This document shows, piece after piece, positions 1-4,832 of a DNA stretch of 5,424 nt (position 1 is its first letter; every line of letters begins with the position of its first letter). The notes beneath the pieces are model-generated. The model saw only the letters and a list, made by a program, of their open reading frames with translations. It was not told the origin of the DNA and ran no database searches. The position numbers were made by a program, and so were the translations under genes. The DNA is from Acidimicrobiia bacterium (GTDB taxonomy: Bacteria; Actinomycetota; Acidimicrobiia; Acidimicrobiales; Hopanoidiivorantaceae): contig JAHRAM010000043.1 of assembly GCA_020027305.1 (NCBI GenBank), positions 1 to 5,424 of the forward strand, in the 5' to 3' direction.

Positions 1-43
1 GCGTTACGACAACAAGGCGATTTTTTTGCCCTAAAAATATTTG
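1..43. repeat. Direct repeat copy R1, downstream of the abi gene
   Basis: The partner of the copy at 1156-1198, in the same orientation: the first 12 bases are identical, as are aaggcga plus T-run and aaaa-tatttg. It begins at the first base of the window, so it may extend further left. It lies 28 bp beyond the abi stop. Whether a promoter-like TATAAT follows it, as it does R2, cannot be seen. Confidence 0.85.
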
Positions 44-71
44 TTTTGTTTAATTAGCTCTAATCGAAAAT

Positions 72-968
72 TTAGTCTTTCCACACTGGGTGGTTTTGCC
101 AATTGTCTGAAAGCCCCATTTCAGCAATCGGAATCGTTGGGTAGTCATTGAATAGTTTTTCGACCCTGATGTGCCAATCGCTGGGCGGTGAGATTTGCTT
201 GAGCAAATAGCGACACATAAAGAGAATGAAACCAGAAAAATTACGATTTGGCATGTCATCTAAGCGCCAAATAGGTTTATTGGGAGTTAGTGGCGCTCTA
301 ATAAGCCCTCTATTCCAAAAACGCGAATGATGAGCACATTGATTTCTAGCAACTCTAAGCACCTCTAGCCAACTGTATAAAACATCATGTTTTAAATTGT
401 TGCTTGAAGGTAAATTAAAATGCGATGCAACTTCCTTTCTAATCTTAGGCTTCACATTTTTATAAAGCCATGTCACGTTGCCCATATCCATCAATTCAAT
501 TACAAGCCAAAATGGTAGCTTCCCCTGCCTTTGCTGTTTGAAGCTCTTTACAAATTCTTCCTCTGAGCTTTTTGTTTTGCGATCTATAATTTTTAGAAAC
601 TGCTTATGCTCACCTTTCTTTAGCCTTTGAAAATTATGATATTTCTCATATCCAGCTTCTCCATACTTACGAGTAAATATATATGATAGGCGTGAACGTG
701 TAGCGATTTCTATTTCGCCTAATGCCTCAGATACAAGCCCTCTCAACGCACTATCGAATTTATATAGATTTAGTACGGACTCAAGGGTAGTTCCAGTAAT
801 AAACTTATTTGCTTTCTTTTTTCTAAATGGAACAAGATAACTTGTAAATCGATAATAATTTATAGAGGACAATATTTTTTCTAATTCGTGTCTGTCAGAA
901 TCAAGCCCTTTCTCAAGCAAGACTGCGGCTTGGTTTTGATAAGTGTTTGGCGGTTTGTCAAGTTTCAC
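72..968 (-). CDS. Abi_2 family abortive infection protein (AbiD/AbiF-like), HEPN-type
   Basis: A 298-residue protein starting at GTG behind AGGAGG. It matches the Abi_2 family pattern: an N-terminal YQNQAAVLLEKGL segment, INYYRFTSYLVPF (36-48), FDSALRGLVSEALGEIEIATRSRLSYIFTRKYG (71-103), PFWLVIELMDMGNVTWLY (152-169), and the conserved LEVLRVARNQCAHHSRFWNR (201-220). The last block holds R208-x4-H213, the HEPN ribonuclease signature. Length is normal for the family. By family knowledge such proteins are phage-defence effectors, probably RNA-cleaving, that arrest the infected cell. Direct proof of target or trigger cannot come from sequence. The gene is much AT-richer than the upstream operon and is bracketed by a direct repeat, which suggests horizontal acquisition. 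It is preceded by its own promoter and a structured RNA, so it is probably not just the last gene of the deoC operon. No terminator is recognisable downstream before the window edge. AbiD versus AbiF subtype is not resolved. Confidence 0.9.
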   Translation of the reverse strand: MKLDKPPNTYQNQAAVLLEKGLDSDRHELEKILSSINYYRFTSYLVPFRKKKANKFITGTTLESVLNLYKFDSALRGLVSEALGEIEIATRSRLSYIFTRKYGEAGYEKYHNFQRLKKGEHKQFLKIIDRKTKSSEEEFVKSFKQQRQGKLPFWLVIELMDMGNVTWLYKNVKPKIRKEVASHFNLPSSNNLKHDVLYSWLEVLRVARNQCAHHSRFWNRGLIRAPLTPNKPIWRLDDMPNRNFSGFILFMCRYLLKQISPPSDWHIRVEKLFNDYPTIPIAEMGLSDNWQNHPVWKD

Positions 969-974
969 TTTAAT

Positions 975-980
975 CCTCCT
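975..980 (-). promoter_or_regulatory. Strong Shine-Dalgarno sequence fixing a GTG start for abi
   Basis: The minus strand has AGGAGG, then 6 nt (ATTAAA), then GTG at 968-966. It is the only strong ribosome binding site in the window, and it justifies the non-ATG start. Upstream leader segments UCCUCC (1133-1128) and AUCCUUC (1054-1048) are complementary to it. Confidence 0.9.
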
Positions 981-1015
981 GTTATTCCATGTGGGATTGT
1001 TAGGTTATGGATATA

Positions 1016-1137
1016 TGCCTCGATGCCTTAGCTTGGGCGAAGCGATAGAAGGATAGCACCCCCCTTCCGAAGAAGGGGGGCTTTACAAATGGCCCTCCCC
1101 TCTTTACGCTTGCAAGCAGAGGCACGGGGAGGACGGT
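1016..1137 (-). ncRNA. Putative structured RNA upstream of the abi gene
   Basis: Non-coding, GC-rich stretch between AT-rich flanks, starting at the predicted transcription start. Hairpin A is CCUCCCC/GGGGAGG (1132-1126 with 1100-1094), or alternatively CCUCC plus CCUCU with AGAGG plus GGAGG, giving a 10-bp stem with a 5-nt CCGUG bulge. Hairpin B is a perfect 9-bp stem CCCCCCUUC/GAAGGGGGG (1080-1072 with 1067-1059) closed by a cUUCGg tetraloop. Hairpin C is weaker: GCUU/AAGC (1043-1040 with 1034-1031), with a possible outer CCUU/AAGG (1052-1049 with 1029-1026). No U-run follows B or C, so it may be a long 5' leader of abi or be processed from it rather than separately terminated. Abi_2/AbiF-type genes have, to my recollection, been reported with a conserved upstream structured RNA; I cannot check whether this is that motif. 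The 3' boundary is a guess. Confidence 0.6.
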
Positions 1138-1144
1138 AATTTTT

Positions 1145-1153
1145 ATTATAGCA
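1145..1153 (-). promoter_or_regulatory. Extended -10 promoter for the structured RNA and abi gene
   Basis: The minus strand reads TGC-TATAAT, a perfect extended -10 hexamer of the housekeeping sigma type. No good -35 lies at 16-18 bp; TTGTCG (1167-1162) is only 11 bp away, so recognition would rest on the TGn extension. The predicted start is near A1137, directly at the first hairpin of the RNA, which supports both calls. Confidence 0.7.
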
Positions 1154-1155
1154 GG

Positions 1156-1198
1156 GCGTTACGACAAAGAAGGCGATTTTTTACTGGGAAAATATTTG
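1156..1198. repeat. Direct repeat copy R2, upstream of the RNA/abi promoter
   Basis: A 43-bp element sharing gcgttacgacaa, then aaggcga plus a T-run, then aaaa-tatttg with the copy at 1-43, with a variable 5-6 bp patch between. I align about 35 of 43 positions. On the minus strand it sits after the nucleotidase gene and ends 3 bp before the extended -10 element of the RNA/abi promoter, so it occupies the -35 and upstream region of that promoter. Confidence 0.85.
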
Positions 1199-1210
1199 CT
1201 CTATTTCCAA

Positions 1211-1245
1211 CCCCACCTATCAAGCGCCCCATCTCGCCCATGCCC
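1211..1245 (-). other. Cluster of four G-tracts just after the nucleotidase stop
   Basis: On the minus strand, GGG, GGG, GGGG and GGGG (1245-1243, 1239-1237, 1230-1227, 1214-1211) are separated by loops of 3, 6 and 12 nt. The last loop is longer than a canonical G-quadruplex allows, so this is only a loose candidate. It lies exactly at the 3' end of the operon, where no standard hairpin-plus-U-run terminator is visible. Confidence 0.3.
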
Positions 1246-1907
1246 TATGTCTCAGCGTTAATGTTTGAGCCGATATTAATTCCAGGCAAGGGGTTTGCTA
1301 ACCGCCCCTGTTCTTCAATAATCATTTTCTGGATGAGGGGAAGGGCTTCATCCCAGTTTTTGGCACGAGGGGATTCCAAATGGCGATTATAGGGCTGTTC
1401 AAACACCACGACTTTTTTGCCAGTTCCCCTAAGGGCGTTGACATTTTTCGGGCTGTCGTCAATATAAAGGTCGGCGCCCACTTCTGTTTTCATCCCCACA
1501 AAGCACAGCTCACGATAAGGGATGTTGTTTTTATCCAGCCACTCGGCGGTGTCTCTCGCAGTTTGCTGATGCCCTTGGCTAAAAAGCAGCCGATGGGTGA
1601 TGATGCGAATCCAAACCCCGCTGTCAGAGAGTTCCCAAAGTGCCTCAGAGGCGCCATCAATAACAGGCATATTTGAAAAGATATTGTGCCTCATCACAGC
1701 TTCTTTATGAAGCTCCATATATTCGGCTTGGGTGAGCAACCATTCTGGGTAGTTCCAAGTGATTTCTAGCGGAAGCTCATCTGGGCTGACACCACGTTTT
1801 TCAGCGAGGATTTGCCTGAGCGCAAATGTGTAGTCGCCACAAACTCCATCAAGGTCAAGCCCCAGAACGAATTGGCGGGTCTGGGCGGAGAACTCTTTAG
1901 CTGCCAT
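1245..1907 (-). CDS. HAD-superfamily 5'(3')-deoxyribonucleotidase (NT5C type)
   Basis: Predicted to dephosphorylate (deoxy)nucleoside monophosphates to nucleosides through a phospho-aspartate intermediate with Mg2+. All four HAD motifs are visible in the 220 residues: motif I DLDGVCGD (nucleophile Asp18, acid-base Asp20), motif II Thr104 in IRIITHR, motif III Lys140, and motif IV ADLYIDDSPKN (Asp150, Asp151). The helical cap inserted after motif I (about 25-85, with WNYPEWLL) and the DxDGVxxD form fit the NT5C deoxyribonucleotidase family. The ATG follows the preceding TAA with no gap, indicating translational coupling; only a weak GGAAAA precedes it. The position downstream of deoC and the dehydrogenases fits dNMP breakdown. 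The last 20 residues or so (after GRLANPLPG) look like a disordered tail. The family is secure; exact substrate range is not readable, and a general HAD phosphatase remains the alternative. Confidence 0.88.
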   Translation of the reverse strand: MAAKEFSAQTRQFVLGLDLDGVCGDYTFALRQILAEKRGVSPDELPLEITWNYPEWLLTQAEYMELHKEAVMRHNIFSNMPVIDGASEALWELSDSGVWIRIITHRLLFSQGHQQTARDTAEWLDKNNIPYRELCFVGMKTEVGADLYIDDSPKNVNALRGTGKKVVVFEQPYNRHLESPRAKNWDEALPLIQKMIIEEQGRLANPLPGINIGSNINAET

Positions 1908-3035
1908 TTATTTTCCGACTGGGTGCCAGACGGTTTTCATCTCACAGAAATCTGTTATGGCATAAGGGCTTTGCTCATCGGCAGAAGAGTTAATAACCCG
2001 CTTGATTGAATCGGCGGCTGCCCCTAGAACTTCTTCGCCCATTTCGCCAGCGCCTATTTTGGGGCAACTAGAAATATCAACGGCGTTAATGTTTTTGTGG
2101 CTGAGGAAGTGTGTCGCCAGTTCGGCTGTGTCGCCAGTGAGGATGTTTACAACTCCTGGCGGAATGTCGCTCACTGCCAAAGCCTCACTCAGCGTTATTG
2201 CTGGGAGTGGAACAGATTCTGGGGCGAGCAACACCACGCTGTTGCCAGAAACTAGGGCGGGGGCTAGGCGATTTATAAGCGTGAGTAGAGGGGTCTGGCT
2301 TTCGCCGATGATGATTCCGACCACGCCCATTGGCTCGGGGGTTGTGAAATTGAAGTAGGGGCCAGAAACAGGGTTGGCGCTACCAGTTATAGCGCTATAT
2401 TTGTCAGCCCAGCCAGCATACCAAACCCAGCAGTCAATGGCGTTGAAAATTTCTTGTTTGGCTGTGTTTTGTCCTTGCCTACTTTTGATGGTAGTTCTCC
2501 CATTTTCATTGGTATCGCCCCCAGAGTTATAGTTAAAGCGCCCCAGCTCTGTGGCAAACGATTCAGCTCGAGTTTCCAAAATCTCTGCCACACGATAAAG
2601 AATTTGACCTCGGTTAAACGCTGTCTTTTTCGCCCAGTTGGGATGAGCTCCCGCTGCTGCCTCAACTGCTGCCCGCAAATCTTTTCTGCTGGCTTTTGCG
2701 GCGTGTGCGATTAGCTCGCCAGTTTCTACGGACATGACTGGGAAGGAACGTCCAGATTCAGAGCGGGGGAATTCTCCTTTTATAAATAACTTGTAGGTTT
2801 TTAAGACGGTGGTTCTGGATGCACTGTCATTGCGGGTTATTGCCGTAGCATTTTTGAAGGCGATATTTTTATTTTCCTCATCACCATTATTATTGCTCTC
2901 GCTGACATTTTCATTTTCATCCCCACTTCCATCTTCTTCTGACCTAGAATTCTGTGCCGAACCCCTATCTCTTGGTGAACTTTTTGCCACTGAAAGAATC
3001 CACTTATATATCTTGTGAAATATCTTGTTAAACAT
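1908..3035 (-). CDS. Aldehyde dehydrogenase-like protein lacking the catalytic domain (ALDH16 C-terminal-type partner)
   Basis: The 375 residues are homologous to the NAD-binding part of the preceding dehydrogenase. Matching blocks are YKLFIKGEF (81-89), AKASRKDLRAAVEAA (113-127), YAGWADKY (206-213), PMGVVGIIIGESQTPLL (235-251) and PPGVVNILTGD (292-302). Active-site positions are lost: PWNFP becomes GESQTP, the cofactor Lys region reads LLAPES, and neither ELGGK nor the GQxC cysteine exists. After about residue 350 it jumps to a short end, EMKTVWHPVG, resembling the ALDH oligomerisation strand, so the catalytic domain is missing as a block. I recall similar short companions with this ending in actinobacteria, so I read it as a dedicated pseudoenzyme rather than decay. 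Oddities are an amphipathic cationic N-terminus (MFNKIFHKIYKWILSV), an acidic Ser/Asn/Glu linker (about 20-76) and a Gly/Asn-rich insertion (about 167-191). A GGGG lies close before the ATG. Likely role: structural partner of the active enzyme (inference). Confidence 0.85.
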   Translation of the reverse strand: MFNKIFHKIYKWILSVAKSSPRDRGSAQNSRSEEDGSGDENENVSESNNNGDEENKNIAFKNATAITRNDSASRTTVLKTYKLFIKGEFPRSESGRSFPVMSVETGELIAHAAKASRKDLRAAVEAAAGAHPNWAKKTAFNRGQILYRVAEILETRAESFATELGRFNYNSGGDTNENGRTTIKSRQGQNTAKQEIFNAIDCWVWYAGWADKYSAITGSANPVSGPYFNFTTPEPMGVVGIIIGESQTPLLTLINRLAPALVSGNSVVLLAPESVPLPAITLSEALAVSDIPPGVVNILTGDTAELATHFLSHKNINAVDISSCPKIGAGEMGEEVLGAAADSIKRVINSSADEQSPYAITDFCEMKTVWHPVGK

Positions 3036-3054
3036 TTTTCCCCAACTTTTCCAA

Positions 3055-3168
3055 CTAATTCACTAATTTAAATTCGCACATTAATTTATGTTTTTTAAAA
3101 TTTATATTTTCCCTCAACTCAAATCTGCCCATTAACTCAAATCTGCTCATTAATCCAAATCTGCTCAT
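3055..3168 (-). CDS. Possible 37-residue repeat-encoded small ORF, start overlapping the upstream stop
   Basis: Not a recognised gene. On the minus strand the stop of the dehydrogenase and an ATG share one base (TAATG), an arrangement typical of translational coupling. From there the frame stays open for 37 codons through almost the whole gap between the two dehydrogenase genes and ends in TAG, 19 nt before the next ATG. The product begins MSRFGL MSRFEL MGRFEL, three hexapeptides encoded by the 18-bp repeat, and ends with a degenerate echo (LMCEFKL). There is no separate ribosome binding site beyond what reinitiation would need, and no known domain. The open frame may be a by-product of a repeat unit divisible by three and free of stops. 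Its plausible role, if translated, is to carry ribosomes from one dehydrogenase cistron to the next. Confidence 0.25.
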   Translation of the reverse strand: MSRFGLMSRFELMGRFELRENINFKKHKLMCEFKLVN

Positions 3169-3180
3169 TAACTCAAATTC
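3116..3180. repeat. 18-bp tandem repeat (about 3.6 copies) over the dehydrogenase stop codon
   Basis: Three full units lie at 3116-3133, 3134-3151 and 3152-3169, plus a partial unit at 3170-3180 inside the dehydrogenase coding end. Plus-strand consensus is aactcaaatctgctcatt; units differ from it at one or two positions. A more degenerate copy (13 of 18 bases) is visible at 3065-3082. The unit length is a multiple of three, so reading frames are preserved across units. It probably grew by slippage from the 3' end of the dehydrogenase gene. Confidence 0.9.
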
Positions 3181-4742
3181 ACATAGGAAAGCAAGCCCTG
3201 CCTGCCGCCCTCTCGCCCGAATCCACTTTCTTTGTATCCGCCAAATGGGCTGGCTGGGTCAAAGCGGTTGAATGTGTTGCCCCAAACCACGCCAGCTTTC
3301 ATCTGGTCTGCCATCCATAATATTCGTGAGCCTTTTTCTGTCCAGATGCCTGCCGAAAGACCATAGGCAGTGTTGTTGGCTTTTTCCACCGCTTCCTCAG
3401 CCGTTCTAAATGTCAGCACCGATAGCACTGGCCCAAATATTTCTTCGGTGGCGATTCGGTGAGATTGCGAAACTCCCGTAAACAGCGATGGCGCAAAGAA
3501 ATATCCCTCGTTCGGCAAGTTGCACTGAGGCTGATAAAGTTCAGCGCCTTCAGCAACGCCTGCTTCCACCAGCTCAGAGATTTTGGCGAGCTGGGAGGCG
3601 GAGTTGATTGCGCCGATGTCGGTGTTTTTGTCGAGCGGGTTGCCCACCCTGAGCGTGGACATTCGCCGTTTCAGTTTGTCAATGACGATGTCAGCCACAG
3701 TTTCTTGAACCAGCAGGCGAGAGCCAGCACAACAAACTTGCCCTTGATTGAAATAGATGCCATTCACAATCCCTTCCACGCACTGGTCAATGGCAGCATC
3801 TTCAAAAACGATGTTGGCAGCCTTGCCCCCCAACTCTAAAGTGAGGTGGTGGTTGTTTCGGTTCAGAGATGCCCGCTGGATTTCCCTGCCGACTTGCGTA
3901 GAGCCAGTGAAGGCGAGCTTGTCAATGTCTGGGTGATTCACGATTTCAGCGCCGCTCTCGCCATCGCCAGTCAAAATATTCACGACCCCTTCTGGCAGGT
4001 CGGCGTCTCTAATGATTTCGGTAAAGAGCAGGGCGCTCAGCGGGGTAGTTTCGGCTGGCTTGATGACAATAGTGTTTCCGCCAGCGAGGGCAGGGGCGAT
4101 TTTCCACGCCAACATCAAGAGCGGGAAGTTCCACGGAATGATTTGCCCTATCACGCCGATGGGGTGAGCGGTTTTTCCAGCAAAGGCATAGTCGAGCTTG
4201 TCTGCCCAGCCAGCGTGATGGAAAAAGTGGGCAGCAGCCAGCGGAATGTCAACATCGCGAGACTCCTTGATGGGTTTTCCGCCATCCATAGTTTCAAGCA
4301 CGGCGAATTCGCGGGCGCGCTCTTGGAGCAGGCGGGCGATGCGATAAATATATTTTGCGCGGTTGGCAGCAGGCATCGGACCCCAAACATTTTCGTAGGC
4401 GTGCCGAGCTGCTTTCACGGCAGCATCCACATCGCCCTTGCTCGCTTTTGCTACTTGCGAGAGTTTGTCGCCAGTGGCAGGGTTGATAGTGGTTATAGGT
4501 TCTTCAATTTCTGCGGGGCGGAATTCGTTGTTGATGAATAGCCCATATTCAGATTTGATGTCAACGATGGAAGTCGACTCAGGGGCAGGAGCATATTCAA
4601 GCGAGAACTCTTGGGCGGGCTGGAGTTCGGCACTTTTATTTGCGGCGACAGCTTGTGATGCGCCTTTTTTGCGTTTGGTGGCAGACTTTTTATTGTTCGC
4701 GCTTGCGCTTGTGTTTTTTGCGGGCTTTTTGTTTTCGGGCAT
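3168..4742 (-). CDS. NAD(P)-dependent aldehyde dehydrogenase, catalytically intact
   Basis: Oxidises an aldehyde to its acid; here acetaldehyde from DeoC is the likely substrate (inference from context). The protein has 524 residues against a usual 480-500. The excess is an N-terminal Lys/Ala/Ser/Asn-rich, probably disordered cationic tail (about residues 1-45). The ALDH domain starts near YGLFINNEF (66-74). Landmarks: GWADK (178-182), IPWNFP with oxyanion Asn205, the cofactor-binding Lys228 in VIKPAE, FTGS (279-282), general-base Glu303 in LELGGK, nucleophile Cys337 in FNQGQVCCAGSR, Glu434 in EEIFGP, and PFGGYKESGFGRE (499-511). Everything needed for catalysis is present. The ATG is the only plausible start, but it has no clear Shine-Dalgarno sequence; the leader is A-rich. 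The stop TAA overlaps an ATG of a small repeat ORF (TAATG). With the next gene it resembles a split ALDH16. Exact substrate and NAD/NADP preference cannot be read from the sequence. Confidence 0.95.
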   Translation of the reverse strand: MPENKKPAKNTSASANNKKSATKRKKGASQAVAANKSAELQPAQEFSLEYAPAPESTSIVDIKSEYGLFINNEFRPAEIEEPITTINPATGDKLSQVAKASKGDVDAAVKAARHAYENVWGPMPAANRAKYIYRIARLLQERAREFAVLETMDGGKPIKESRDVDIPLAAAHFFHHAGWADKLDYAFAGKTAHPIGVIGQIIPWNFPLLMLAWKIAPALAGGNTIVIKPAETTPLSALLFTEIIRDADLPEGVVNILTGDGESGAEIVNHPDIDKLAFTGSTQVGREIQRASLNRNNHHLTLELGGKAANIVFEDAAIDQCVEGIVNGIYFNQGQVCCAGSRLLVQETVADIVIDKLKRRMSTLRVGNPLDKNTDIGAINSASQLAKISELVEAGVAEGAELYQPQCNLPNEGYFFAPSLFTGVSQSHRIATEEIFGPVLSVLTFRTAEEAVEKANNTAYGLSAGIWTEKGSRILWMADQMKAGVVWGNTFNRFDPASPFGGYKESGFGREGGRQGLLSYVNLS

Positions 4743-4814
4743 AGTTCTGGGTTTTTATTTTATTTTGTCTTGTCTTATCTAGGCTGTCATTTATTTTTAT
4801 GTTTCGGCTCTCCC

Positions 4815-4832
4815 CTTATGAAACTTATGAAA
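4815..4832. repeat. 9-bp tandem duplication spanning the deoC stop codon
   Basis: On the plus strand cttatgaaa occurs twice back to back. Read on the coding strand this is GTTTCATAA twice, so the last codons and stop of deoC (Val-Ser-stop) are followed at once by a second in-frame Val-Ser-stop. The effect is a backup stop codon 9 nt downstream. It most likely arose by replication slippage. Confidence 0.85.

Noticed and set aside
1059..1080. The 9-bp GC-rich UUCG hairpin as an intrinsic terminator
   Set aside because: No U-run follows it on either strand (minus: UGCUAUCC; plus: CUUUACAAA). It fits better as part of a structured RNA.
1162..1167. TTGTCG as the -35 box of the abi promoter
   Set aside because: It lies only 11 bp from the -10 hexamer, too close for a normal sigma-70-type promoter; the TGn extension makes a -35 dispensable.
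1..1198. Integron cassette with attC sites
   Set aside because: The repeats lack GTTRRRY/RYYYAAC core sites (the closest, GTTACGA, breaks the consensus) and have no attC-like imperfect palindrome; no integrase is in view.
1908..3035. The short dehydrogenase as a frameshifted or truncated pseudogene
   Set aside because: It has a single intact frame, a conserved-looking C-terminal strand (EMKTVWHPVG) and a stop abutting the next start. The missing part is exactly the catalytic domain, as in vestigial ALDH16-type domains.
3116..3180. CRISPR array
   Set aside because: The 18-bp units are directly adjacent with no spacers.
3846..4541. Long plus-strand open frame (231 codons) opposite the active dehydrogenase, with others at 3459-3839 and 2002-2358
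   Set aside because: They lie entirely antisense to well-conserved dehydrogenase coding sequence and their translations show no recognisable domain; they are frame shadows.
4438..4782. Plus-strand frame with a hydrophobic, membrane-like C-terminus
   Set aside because: It is the complement of the Lys/Ala-rich N-terminal tail of the dehydrogenase; reverse-complemented Lys codons give Phe/Leu, so the hydrophobicity is an artefact.
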